From the NCBI RefSeq assembly GCF_046244365.1, contig NZ_CP176395.1:5828001-5892000 (forward strand): a stretch of DNA of 64,000 nucleotides, in the 5' to 3' direction. The notes below the pieces were generated by a model that saw only the letters and a program-made list of their open reading frames with translations, was not told the DNA's origin and searched no databases. Shown in pieces: positions 22,958 through 31,849 of the stretch. The first letter of the stretch is position 1. Each line of letters starts with the position of its first letter. The translations under genes and the position numbers were made by a program. Source of the DNA: Paenibacillus_V sp046244365 (GTDB taxonomy: Bacteria > Bacillota > Bacilli > Paenibacillales > NBRC-103111).

Positions 22958-25932
22958 CCGCCGTCACCTCCCTTTCCGTTCGTCGTCTTGGCCGGTTCGT
23001 CGTCCAAACCGAATTCGTCGCGTTTTTTACGGATTTCCTTGTTGATTTCCTTCACGCCGTCCTCCAGCGCTTCCCGCGTGTTTTTGCCGTTCAATACGAT
23101 CTCGTTCCAAATGTTGTTGATATACCGCGACGTGTAGTAATCGCCGGGAACAATTTCCCGTTCCTTGAACCAATCCCATTGCTCGAGAATGGCATCGATG
23201 TCCGCCTTCGGCCACGGCAGGTTTTGGAGCGCTTCCACGTTAGCCGTATTCCACCGGGCTTCGGCGCCGATAATCGCCTCAAGCTCGCTGCCGAATCGTT
23301 CCTGCACGGCCGGGCTGGTCCACCACTTCAGAAATTCCCAAGCGTCGTCCTGCTTCTTCGTCGTGCTGAAAATGACTCCGGTTTGCGCGGCTCCGCCGAC
23401 CGAACGGTCGATGATGCCGTCGCTGCGGCGAATGCCCGGTATCGGCCGCATTTCCCACCAGCCCGTCAATTCGGGAGCGGCGGTCGACAGCTGCATGTAC
23501 GTCTGGTAATCGGCTACGCCGATCGGCATTTCCCCGGTGCGGAACCGGTTATAGAAGCTCGATTCCTTGCTGATCTTGTAATTCGTGTACATGCCGGTCC
23601 ACATCTTCATCGCGGCGAGCGCTTCGGGCGTATCCAAGCCGGAGACGCCGTTGTCGCGGTAAAACTCGCCGCCGCGCTGGAACAGGAACGGAGCAAACTG
23701 GGCCGCAGACCCATCCGTATCGTGCGGGTAGTAGAAATCCATCCCGTTCTGCTGCAGCTTCGGAATGATATCCATCACTTCCTGCCACGTCTCGGGAATT
23801 TTCTTGATGCCAAGCTCCTCCATAATGTCTTTGCGGTAAAACATCATGTTGAAATTCTGATTCTCGGGGAGCGCGTAATTGCCTCCTTGGAACCGGTACG
23901 GCACGAGCGCGCCGGGCCGGAAGCGCTCCGCGACTTGCTTATAGTCGGGAAACGCGTTCAGATCGACCAGTCCGCCACGCAGCGCGAAATTGTTCGGAAT
24001 GTTCGCGTCGACGCCCAGGGCGACGTCGGGCCCTTTGCCCGAAGACATCGCCAGCATGAACAAGTTCATGGAACCGGCGGGAATGATGTTGACCTCGACG
24101 TTGATGCCCGTCTGGGCCGTAAAATCGGCGTCCGTCATCTGTTTAATGATTTGCACCCAATCGCGGCCGCGGGCTACCCAAACCTTCAGCGTATTGCCGT
24201 CATCCTCGCGGGTGGAACCGATTTTCCGGTAATCCTTCGTAAAGGAAGTGAAGAAATCGTATACGCCGATTCCCAGCTTCGTCATGAAAGCGGCGTTCGC
24301 ATCCGGCCAGTTCCGGTCGGGCGACTTGACGACCAGATAGTCGAGCTGCAGCTTCTGCTTGTTCATCGAGGTGATCCAGGAGCTGAGCGAAGTCTGCGTC
24401 GTGGAAAAGCTGTCGATCCGTTTCGGAATGGTATCGGTCTTGCCGGCCAAATCGATCAGCAGGTCGCGGGCCATCAGGATGGATGCAAGCTCGGTGCTTC
24501 CTTTCTTGACGCCAAGGCCGTATATGCGCTGTATGGCATCGTCCAGATCGCGCGCCATCAAATGCAGTCTGGGCACGAGATTCGGAATGTTGTTCTCCAA
24601 TTCCCATTCGCGGTTCGGATCCGGGTTCGTGCCCGTAATCATGATGACCTCGCGGCTCAAAAACGACATTTTGCCGGAAACGTCCTGAATCAATTCGAAG
24701 ATGGAGCCGAGCTGACCGACCTGCACCTCCATGCGCAGACGATGCTTGCCTTTATCCAGATAAAATAAGTACGGATCGCCTTCCTTGCTGCCGAGCCCTC
24801 CGACCTGCCAACCCCCGTCGAACGGGAAATCGGCGCTGTTCATTTCACGGAACGGAATGGAGCCGTCGAGGTATATCGTCCGCTGCACCGGAACCTGATT
24901 CAGCCACTTCGCCAAGTACCGGGCACCTATGTTATACAGTCCGGATTCGGGCACTTCGAATTCCCATTCGATCCACTGGCTGCCGTCGCGCCACGCCCCA
25001 CCCCCGATCGTATTCATCCGGACGGCGCTTCTATCGAACGGTTCGGTAGCCGGATCGCGCTCATCGACCCTGCGCAGCGTAGCTTCGGATTTCAGAGCGG
25101 CCTCTTCCGCCTGCACCTTGATGTACGTATCGCGGACTTCCTTATATCCTTTGTCCTTATACGTCTTTAACAGCTCCTGATAGGTTGGCGGACTGACGGG
25201 GGAGAAAATTCTGAGTTCGCCTATGGCAGCCGGTTCTCGAATATAGCCGAGGCGAATCGTGTGCTTGCCCTTGGTCAAATAGAAGCGGAACGGCTCGGCC
25301 GTGCGCGCTTCCGGATCGCGAAACTCGCGGAACTGCCATCCGGCAACCTCTTCCTGCTTCGGATTAAACTCGTTGCCCATGTTATCGAACCAGGTCGTAC
25401 CGGCTTCCTTCCACATTCTCGGGAACACCATTCTTTTGGACTGAGAGAACGGATAAGCGCCGTCGATTTGCACGCTCCTTTGGATAGAAGCCCCTTTGCC
25501 TTCGAGCGCATAATAGGCGATACCCATCTGATAGTACCCGGCGCTTTCGATATCGATCTCGTATTCCGCCCAATCGCCTTCTCCGGTTAAGGCAAGCACT
25601 TCGCCTTTAAGCCCTTCCGGGTCGCTGCGTTTGGAAGCGCCTGATCCGCCTGCCGCTTTAAAGCCGGCTCCCGGAACGGCGATCCGGATCCCCTTGGTAT
25701 CTTGCGCCTCTTTGCCGCTCGTTTGTTTGTAGTAAGCGGAGTAAGCGATTTCCTGCCTGGCACCGATACCGGTTCCGGCAATGATAGAGCTCTGGTCCAC
25801 ATTGTCGTATTCCGGTATGCCGGCCATGGCCGTGTCGTCATAGCCCCGTGCATTGTTCCACCAGATAAAGGCCGATACGAGCAGCACACCGGTAATGATC
25901 GATACCGTGTACTTGCGAAGCAACTTAAGCAT
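22954..25932 (-). CDS. Large membrane-anchored binding protein with two duplicated carbohydrate-binding-like modules
   Basis: At 992 residues it is about twice the usual length of a sugar-binding protein. It has a membrane anchor (8-26) and no lipobox. Two modules at about 107-245 and 300-425 are visible repeats of each other: WAEYEID/WIEWEFE, QRSVQIDGAYPF/QRTIYLDGSIPF and FYLTKGKHTIRL/FYLDKGKHRLRM. A helical linker (430-575) leads to a MalE-type domain (about 577-985, NTLKVWVARG, GKGPDVALG, MMFYRKDIMEELGI). The modules may bind polymer at the surface and hand oligosaccharides to the C-terminal domain; this is inference. It is the first gene of an overlapped block and has its own candidate promoter upstream. 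Confidence 0.85.
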   Translation of the reverse strand: MLKLLRKYTVSIITGVLLVSAFIWWNNARGYDDTAMAGIPEYDNVDQSSIIAGTGIGARQEIAYSAYYKQTSGKEAQDTKGIRIAVPGAGFKAAGGSGASKRSDPEGLKGEVLALTGEGDWAEYEIDIESAGYYQMGIAYYALEGKGASIQRSVQIDGAYPFSQSKRMVFPRMWKEAGTTWFDNMGNEFNPKQEEVAGWQFREFRDPEARTAEPFRFYLTKGKHTIRLGYIREPAAIGELRIFSPVSPPTYQELLKTYKDKGYKEVRDTYIKVQAEEAALKSEATLRRVDERDPATEPFDRSAVRMNTIGGGAWRDGSQWIEWEFEVPESGLYNIGARYLAKWLNQVPVQRTIYLDGSIPFREMNSADFPFDGGWQVGGLGSKEGDPYLFYLDKGKHRLRMEVQVGQLGSIFELIQDVSGKMSFLSREVIMITGTNPDPNREWELENNIPNLVPRLHLMARDLDDAIQRIYGLGVKKGSTELASILMARDLLIDLAGKTDTIPKRIDSFSTTQTSLSSWITSMNKQKLQLDYLVVKSPDRNWPDANAAFMTKLGIGVYDFFTSFTKDYRKIGSTREDDGNTLKVWVARGRDWVQIIKQMTDADFTAQTGINVEVNIIPAGSMNLFMLAMSSGKGPDVALGVDANIPNNFALRGGLVDLNAFPDYKQVAERFRPGALVPYRFQGGNYALPENQNFNMMFYRKDIMEELGIKKIPETWQEVMDIIPKLQQNGMDFYYPHDTDGSAAQFAPFLFQRGGEFYRDNGVSGLDTPEALAAMKMWTGMYTNYKISKESSFYNRFRTGEMPIGVADYQTYMQLSTAAPELTGWWEMRPIPGIRRSDGIIDRSVGGAAQTGVIFSTTKKQDDAWEFLKWWTSPAVQERFGSELEAIIGAEARWNTANVEALQNLPWPKADIDAILEQWDWFKEREIVPGDYYTSRYINNIWNEIVLNGKNTREALEDGVKEINKEIRKKRDEFGLDDEPAKTTNGKGGDGG

Positions 25933-25978
25933 GTATCTCCCCCCAACGAACCGACGTGGGTAATTTCTTAATGATTAA

Positions 25979-25984
25979 ATTATA
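25979..25984 (-). promoter_or_regulatory. Candidate -10 box upstream of the large binding protein
   Basis: A perfect TATAAT is read on the minus strand here, about 47 bases before the start codon at 25932, inside a 120-base AT-rich gap. No good -35 hexamer lies 17 bases further upstream, so any promoter here would need an activator. It suggests a second transcription entry point inside the locus. Confidence 0.4.
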
Positions 25985-26052
25985 GTGCAAGGGCAGTGCG
26001 AATGCATGTTAATCATTTGTTAATTTTACCAGCTTGCTGTCGCGCCTCCGTC

Positions 26053-26967
26053 CTATAGCGCCGCCAGCGTGCGGTCTGCCGCTCTTTTCCATACGGCGAT
26101 TCCTTGTCTGGCGGAGTCGTTCATGCTTTTCCCTTTGCGCGTTAGCTCGTTCATCGGAATGCCGCGTAGCTTCGCCAGATGCTTGGCCGTAGCGGGATAT
26201 CCTTTGCCGAGAACGCCGTCGAGGAAGACGAGCAGCTCGTGCAGCGTTTCCGCCGCTTCCCGTTTCCCGTTTGCCGCCTCGCTCCACAACGCCAGCGCAA
26301 CGTCGGCGGCGGCGGCGGATGTCGTAGCCATAATTCCTTGCGCGCCGCTATGCAGAGCTTCGAGCAGAAAGGACATGTTAGCTTGAAACACCAAACTTTC
26401 GGTAGCGCTTTCAATTTTGGATCGAATGCCTTCAGCCGTGCAGGTCGTGTCTTTGATACCGACTATCCCGTGCTGCGAAACAAGCCGGCCGTATACATCC
26501 GGATCGACGAACCGCGGCGAGGCAAGGGGACATTCGTACAGAAAGACCGGGAGAGGCGACAGATCGGCCAAGCGGGCGAAATAATCCTCCAGCCGGTTCT
26601 GATCTTCGCCCATGCTGCCCTGCGGGATCAGCACGATGCCCGAAACGCCGGTTTCCGCCATGCGCTGCAATTCTTCCGCATGCTCGGCAGGGTCGCTCTG
26701 CACATTCCCGGTTGCGATAACGGGCGTACTTCCCGCAAGCCGTACCGCGCGTTCGGCAAGCGTAAGCCGTTCCTGCAGCGTCAGATATTCCATCTCGCTG
26801 CTTCCGCAAACCGCGAACAAGCCGTGAGGAGAATGGGATAGCTGCCATTCGACATACCGGTCGTAGGCTTCCCAGTCGATTTCTTTATTTAGCTGAAACG
26901 GAGTAAGCAGTAACGCATATATGCCCTTAAACCGATCCGCAGGCCCTGCAGATGCCCGGTTTGACAC
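26053..26967 (-). CDS. Dihydrodipicolinate synthase (DapA) family lyase
   Basis: The 304-residue protein is a class I aldolase-like TIM barrel. The Schiff-base Lys is K172 in VGIKDTT and the catalytic Tyr is Y144 in FLYECP. The pyruvate-carboxylate-binding motif at residues 52-57 reads AVCGSSE, departing from the GTTGE of true DapA, so the substrate is probably a sugar acid (KDG, N-acetylneuraminate or related) rather than aspartate semialdehyde. I chose the GTG at 26967 because GGGAG lies 8 bases upstream; a TTG 15 bases earlier is the alternative. It sits 44 bases after the PfkB kinase, forming a likely kinase-aldolase step in sugar catabolism. Confidence 0.87.
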   Translation of the reverse strand: MSNRASAGPADRFKGIYALLLTPFQLNKEIDWEAYDRYVEWQLSHSPHGLFAVCGSSEMEYLTLQERLTLAERAVRLAGSTPVIATGNVQSDPAEHAEELQRMAETGVSGIVLIPQGSMGEDQNRLEDYFARLADLSPLPVFLYECPLASPRFVDPDVYGRLVSQHGIVGIKDTTCTAEGIRSKIESATESLVFQANMSFLLEALHSGAQGIMATTSAAAADVALALWSEAANGKREAAETLHELLVFLDGVLGKGYPATAKHLAKLRGIPMNELTRKGKSMNDSARQGIAVWKRAADRTLAAL

Positions 26968-27011
26968 GTCATCATCTCCCAATCGTTATTATTCGTTCCG
27001 CTTCGCACGGC

Positions 27012-28091
27012 TCAAGACGTTTGCTGCAGCGATGCATTCTCGTCAAACCGGTGCAAGATTTCCTGCGGCGAAGCCGTTCCCGCCCTTCCGAGCTTGCGGA
27101 CGGATACCGCCGCGGCCAGATGCGCGAACGCCGCCGCTTCCGGCCCGGTGCTTCCTGCGCCAAGCGCCGCGAGGAACGCCGCCGTAAACGAGTCGCCGGC
27201 CCCAACGATATCGATGGGCGGCATGACCGCCATCGTCGGCACGAGCGTGACCTGCCCGTTTTCGAACCAGAGCGCTCCTTTTTCGCCTAATGTGACACAG
27301 CACGGCGCCTCCGCGAATTTGGCAAGCTGAAAGCCGGCTTTGATGATTTCATTGTCCGACGGCTGAGGGTATTTCAGGCTTCCGTAGCTCCACCGGAGCG
27401 TCTCCAGCTCGTTCGGCTTCACGATAACCCCTTTGTACTTGCCGATGTTATCCCGGCTGTCGACGACGATCCGCTTGCCTTGGGATGCCCAGTAACGCAG
27501 CCGTTCGCGCAAAGCGGGGCCGATCACCCCGCTCTTCAGCTGGTCGGTCGTGCTGATGACGTCCACATTCGCGGCCATCAGGTCCAACTGGGCGACCAGC
27601 CGCCTCTGCAGCAGCTCGAACGGAGCGTCCGTATTAATAAAATCGATGCGCGGAGCTTCCTGCTGCACATCCTCGAGGCCGTGCAAAATCGTTTTGCAAT
27701 AAGCAGGGGTTACGCGCTCCGTATCCGTCACGATGAACGAATCGTCGATGCCGAGTTCGCGGAGCGATTCCTTAAGCAGCATGCCCCGCCAATCGCTGCC
27801 TACTGCGGTGCAGAAGCTCACTTTTCCGCTGCCCAGCTCCTTGAAATTGGCCGCTACATTGCCGGCCGCGCCGGGAGAGAAAACCTCTCTCACGACCGGC
27901 AAATTATAATGCGGCGTCTCCCGCGACAGCTCGCTGACCCTCATGTCCGCATGCCAGTATATATCCAGACATCCGTCGCCCAGTACGCCGACTCTTAATT
28001 TCCCGATGCGGTCCAGAATTTCCATTACTCTGCCGCGGATCAATCCGTTATATTGTGGAACGGAAGATAAATTCAGCACTTCTTCCTTCAT
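27012..28091 (-). CDS. PfkB family carbohydrate kinase, RfaE/HldE N-domain-like
   Basis: The 359-residue kinase has the N-terminal family motif in GAAGNVAANFKELG and the C-terminal signature DIVGAGDSFTAAFLAAL with the catalytic Asp of GAGD near residue 297. It phosphorylates a sugar with ATP in the cytoplasm. The spacing and the motifs LGDGCLDIYW and SPGAAGNVAANF resemble D-glycero-beta-D-manno-heptose-7-phosphate kinase domains, but here no adenylyltransferase domain follows. In a mannosidase operon a hexose or sugar-acid substrate is equally possible. It starts 82 bases after the alpha-mannosidase and ends 44 bases before the DapA-type gene. Confidence 0.87.
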   Translation of the reverse strand: MKEEVLNLSSVPQYNGLIRGRVMEILDRIGKLRVGVLGDGCLDIYWHADMRVSELSRETPHYNLPVVREVFSPGAAGNVAANFKELGSGKVSFCTAVGSDWRGMLLKESLRELGIDDSFIVTDTERVTPAYCKTILHGLEDVQQEAPRIDFINTDAPFELLQRRLVAQLDLMAANVDVISTTDQLKSGVIGPALRERLRYWASQGKRIVVDSRDNIGKYKGVIVKPNELETLRWSYGSLKYPQPSDNEIIKAGFQLAKFAEAPCCVTLGEKGALWFENGQVTLVPTMAVMPPIDIVGAGDSFTAAFLAALGAGSTGPEAAAFAHLAAAVSVRKLGRAGTASPQEILHRFDENASLQQTS

Positions 28092-28173
28092 CGAATGGCC
28101 TCTCCCTTCCAGCTTTTGTCATCCGCATCCGGCGGTCAATTTCTATAGGACGTTCCAAAAGTCCATCGCTCAG

Positions 28174-31100
28174 CTACTTGCCGCTTATCGCGATCCGAAA
28201 CGTTTTCAGTTCGAACGGTTTAAAGAATGCTTGGAAGGCATGCTCGTCATGCGGCATGAGCACCGCTTCGCGTTCCGCCAAATTGACCTCTTCCACCTTG
28301 GCGACGCTGTAGTGGACGGCGAACGAAACTCCCCCCCGCTTGCCGGCGTACTCGTAGCAGCGAACGATCCAGTCGTCGGAATCTTCCGCTTTCTTGACCG
28401 TATCGATCATCACATGATCGCCGCTTACGCCGATCATGCTCAGAGCCGCCGGAAGCGAGCCGGATGCCGGATCCGCCGACTCGGACAATGCCGCCGTTCT
28501 GACGGGCGCGTTGAGGCGATGAGCCTGTTCCGCGGTTCCTGCCGCAAACCAATCGCCTTCATGCGGGAGCAGCGCGTACGTAAACCTGTGCTCGCCCTTG
28601 TCGCATTCGGGATCCGGCTTGTTGGAGGACTTGAGCAGCGTAATCCGCATGACGTTGTCCCGGATGTCGTGGCCGTACTTGCAGTCGTTCATCAGGCTGA
28701 CGCCGCAGCCCCGCTCGGACAAATCCACCCATTTGTGGGCGCAAGTTTCGAACCTTGCGTAATCCCAGCTCGTATTCCAATGCGTCGGGCGCTGCACGTG
28801 GCCGAATTGAATTTCGTACGTAGCCGCCGTCGCCCGGACGCGCACCGGGAAGGCAACCTTCAGCAGCGTTTCCCGCTCCTGCCAATCGACCCAAGTGGAG
28901 AAATCGATGCGCGGATCGTGTGCATAGAGGATCATGTCCTGACGGATTTCCGTATTCCCATACCCCCATGCAAAGCTGACGACAGCCCGCAGCGGTCCGG
29001 TCTCGACGACCTCCATCGAGCGAAGATCCGTAACATGCCGCACTTTCTCGTAATAGAAAATGTCGATTTCCCAGTTGTCATGGTTGACCGGCTTATCCTC
29101 GTGCACATCGAAACGGTTGGCCGTTTCCCCTTCGGCAATGATCTCGCGTCCGGATCGCTTGTCGTACAGCCTGGTTATTTGCCCGGCCTCGTTCCACGCG
29201 ATTTCGTAGAAAGGCGTGGACGCGCTGCGCTCTCCGAAAACGATGGCCGTGACGGCGGGCGCAGAAGCGCCGTCGTCGTCCTCCATCCGTATGGTCGTAA
29301 ACCCCATCGACGGAATGCCCGTCGCCAGAATTTGCAGCCTGTCGCCGTCCGCCAAACCGCTGACGCGTTCGGCCTGCAGGACATTGCCCGCCGCATCCCG
29401 CCACCGTTTGCCCGTGAAGCGGGCTTCCCACGGGAGCTGGACGAGCTCGCTGCGGGTCCATGGCAGCGAATTGAATACGAGCCAGCCCGGCCCGTCAGCG
29501 TCGACCAGCGATGCGAGCCGGGTCAAGCCGTCCGTCAGCGCGGACTGCGCCAGCCCTTCCGCTTCCGCATATTCCGTGCGGCAATCCTCGTACACGGCCG
29601 TTATCGAGGAGCCCGGCAATATATCGTGGAACTGATTGCGCAGCACGATCTTCCAGCTCTCGTACAGCCGGTCCTGGGGGTAAGTGGCGTAGCCCGCCAG
29701 CGGGCTGCCGAAGATCGAAGCGATCTCTGCGTCCCGCAGAAGAAACTCCATATGCCGGTTCATCTTCTTCACATAGCCTTGCGATGTGTAAGTGCCGCGG
29801 TGGAGCTCCAGGTACAGTTCGCCGTCCCAGCGATGCACGTACCGGTCCGTCGCGGATACGGTCTCTTCCAGCTTGCGGAAAAATTCGTCCGCACGCCCTG
29901 TCGTCGCTTTCGGCAAGCCCGGCATATTTTCGAGCCGCCTGCGCATTTCCAGCATCGTCCGGGTCGGACCGCCGCCGCCGTCTCCCCAGCCGTACGACAG
30001 CAGCAGCTCGGAGTCGTTGATCTCCTTGTTGCGGTAATTGTTCCAGATCCCTGCCAGCGTAGCCGGTACGACCTGCCCGTTGTACGTATAGAAGCGCGTG
30101 AACGTGCCGTCCGGCAGGTCCGGATCCGGCGTCGTAATATAGTGCGTCAAAATTTCCGTGCCGTCGATGCCGCGCCAGTGGAAGGTGTCGTGCGGGAACC
30201 GGTTGTATACGTTCCAGCTGATTTTCGTCGTCATGAAATGGCGCAATCCGCTCTTCTGCAAAATTTGCGGCAGCGCCCAGCTATAGCCGAACACGTCGGG
30301 CAGCCACAAATATTCGCAGCTGACGCCGAACGATTTCTCGAAATACCGCATGCCGTAAAGCAATTGGCGGACGAGCGATTCGCCGGAAGGAATGTTGCAA
30401 TCCGATTCGAGCCACATGGCGCCGCCGGCTTCCCATCGTCCCTCTTGCACCCGTTCTTTGATCTTGGCGAAAATATCCGGGTAATCATGCTCGATATATT
30501 CGTAAAGCTGCGGCTGCGTCTGCAGGAAGACGTATTCGGGAAATTGCTCCATGAGACGGAGAACCGTCGAGAATGATCTTGCCGCTTTCTCCCGGGTATG
30601 TCTTAGCCGCCACAGCCAAGCGACGTCGATATGCGTATGGCCGATGCAGCGGACGGTGACCGGCTGGAATTTAGGCAAAGCGTCCAGCTCTTCCTTCAGC
30701 TTCCGGTTCGCTTCCCGCACGCTTGCGTAGAAGGCTTCGTCGCCGGGAACGCGCCAGTCGAGCAATACGATCGCGCGATCAAGCGCTTTCATTAATGCTT
30801 GCTTCTCCCAGCTGTTCTCGCCCAATACCTTGATCGTTTGCGCGACGGCCAGCGCCGAATAGTACAAATCGTCGGTTTCCGTTTCGAGAACGGCGAGCGC
30901 GGACATCGCGAGGAGGTGCTCCAGCTCGGTCTTCGTCCCTTCCTCGCCGTTCAGGCCGCTCCATACTTTGAACAGCAGGTCTATCTTTTGTCCGGCGAAC
31001 GATTCCGGGAAGAAGACTTCCTTATGATTGCTGCCGACGCCCTGATAAGGCTCGCCGTTCACATAGAGCAAGGATTCGAAGCCCGAATTGTGCCCGGCGC

Positions 31101-31374
31101 CGGTTTTCCCGAAGTCGAACAAACCGAGAACCGTTCTTCCGGACCATTCGCGCGGAATTTCCGCTTGAACGCTCAGCCATGCCGTCAGATCGTATCCTCT
31201 CCACCTGTCGCCGACCGACAGGGTTTCCCATTCGGCATGCTCGGGAGGCATCCCTCCGATCTCCGCTTCCCGGTCGATCCACAGCCGGTAAGAGGGCAGC
31301 TCGCGAAGATCTACGTAACGGTATTTTTCCAATTGCGCGATTCGTTTCCACAGCTTGTCGAATGTTAAGAGCAT
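28174..31374 (-). CDS. GH38 alpha-mannosidase
   Basis: The 1066-residue enzyme matches the usual length of bacterial GH38 mannosidases. Zinc-site residues are in GHTHIDVAWLW (about 243-253), with a further Asp as the expected catalytic nucleophile in LPDVFGYSW (about 357-365). The C-terminal half contains the GH38 beta-domains (HEDKPVNHDNWEID, YGHDIRDNVMRITLLKS in outline). It removes alpha-linked mannose from oligosaccharides. No signal peptide is present, so it works inside the cell on imported material. It is the first gene of the minus-strand locus, 114 bases from its promoter, which makes alpha-mannosides the best-supported substrate class of the whole system. Confidence 0.95.
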   Translation of the reverse strand: MLLTFDKLWKRIAQLEKYRYVDLRELPSYRLWIDREAEIGGMPPEHAEWETLSVGDRWRGYDLTAWLSVQAEIPREWSGRTVLGLFDFGKTGAGHNSGFESLLYVNGEPYQGVGSNHKEVFFPESFAGQKIDLLFKVWSGLNGEEGTKTELEHLLAMSALAVLETETDDLYYSALAVAQTIKVLGENSWEKQALMKALDRAIVLLDWRVPGDEAFYASVREANRKLKEELDALPKFQPVTVRCIGHTHIDVAWLWRLRHTREKAARSFSTVLRLMEQFPEYVFLQTQPQLYEYIEHDYPDIFAKIKERVQEGRWEAGGAMWLESDCNIPSGESLVRQLLYGMRYFEKSFGVSCEYLWLPDVFGYSWALPQILQKSGLRHFMTTKISWNVYNRFPHDTFHWRGIDGTEILTHYITTPDPDLPDGTFTRFYTYNGQVVPATLAGIWNNYRNKEINDSELLLSYGWGDGGGGPTRTMLEMRRRLENMPGLPKATTGRADEFFRKLEETVSATDRYVHRWDGELYLELHRGTYTSQGYVKKMNRHMEFLLRDAEIASIFGSPLAGYATYPQDRLYESWKIVLRNQFHDILPGSSITAVYEDCRTEYAEAEGLAQSALTDGLTRLASLVDADGPGWLVFNSLPWTRSELVQLPWEARFTGKRWRDAAGNVLQAERVSGLADGDRLQILATGIPSMGFTTIRMEDDDGASAPAVTAIVFGERSASTPFYEIAWNEAGQITRLYDKRSGREIIAEGETANRFDVHEDKPVNHDNWEIDIFYYEKVRHVTDLRSMEVVETGPLRAVVSFAWGYGNTEIRQDMILYAHDPRIDFSTWVDWQERETLLKVAFPVRVRATAATYEIQFGHVQRPTHWNTSWDYARFETCAHKWVDLSERGCGVSLMNDCKYGHDIRDNVMRITLLKSSNKPDPECDKGEHRFTYALLPHEGDWFAAGTAEQAHRLNAPVRTAALSESADPASGSLPAALSMIGVSGDHVMIDTVKKAEDSDDWIVRCYEYAGKRGGVSFAVHYSVAKVEEVNLAEREAVLMPHDEHAFQAFFKPFELKTFRIAISGK

Positions 31375-31494
31375 ATGCCCCTCCTATTGAGCACTTCCGA
31401 AGCATCTGCCGAGGGCAGGATCTGCGTCCAGCGTGCGGATTTACAAACTCCGTAAAAGAAGAGCTTGCTTCATGTTCCATTTTAAGTTAATTTA

Positions 31495-31523
31495 ATCATA
31501 AAGATAACTAAAGTTTTTGTAAA
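31495..31523 (-). promoter_or_regulatory. Sigma-A-type promoter of the alpha-mannosidase operon
   Basis: Read on the minus strand, TTTACA (31523-31518) is followed after exactly 17 bases by TATGAT (31500-31495). Both boxes are one base from consensus and the flanks are AT-rich. Transcription would start near 31488, about 114 bases before the ATG at 31374, and would serve the mannosidase, kinase and lyase genes and possibly the genes beyond. No clear operator or cre site overlaps it. Confidence 0.7.
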
Positions 31524-31727
31524 GATGTTTTTTCGGAGCTTGCTCCCCTGTCCTGCCTGCTTCGGCCGGTCCTTCCTGCCTCAGCTGTCCGCGCGCTGCG
31601 GATTCCGCCCTGGACGATCGCGGACCTGCTCTATGAAATAGTAAGAAATTCAATGAAAAATCGAGCAAACGGAGGATTGATTCGGCATGCACCCGTCATA
31701 ATGCGCTATTGCCCGAAAATACCATTC

Positions 31728-31756
31728 TTAACAACAACGCAATCGCCATATAGAAT
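31728..31756 (+). promoter_or_regulatory. Sigma-A-type promoter of the ABC exporter
   Basis: TTAACA (31728-31733), a 17-base spacer and TAGAAT (31751-31756) form a good plus-strand promoter. The predicted start is near 31763, leaving an untranslated leader of about 87 bases before the ATG at 31850. Confidence 0.6.
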
Positions 31757-31849
31757 GGGGAAAAAAGAGGGAAAAGTTGGATGCTCAGCATCATGCTCTG
31801 CTAACCGGCCGGCTTCCAAACGGATTTGCAATCGCGGGGAGGAACATTC

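Larger units (their letters stand above)
31375..31849. other. Divergent promoter region between the glycan locus and an ABC exporter
   Basis: This 475-base spacer separates the mannosidase (leftward) from the ABC exporter (rightward). It holds one good promoter for each direction, described separately. The centre (31530-31690) shows no convincing gene. Short frames there lack ribosome binding sites and familiar residues. Confidence 0.6.

Noticed and set aside
31492..31692. A minus-strand frame upstream of the mannosidase
   Set aside because: It overlaps the promoter boxes of the mannosidase operon and lacks any recognisable motif.
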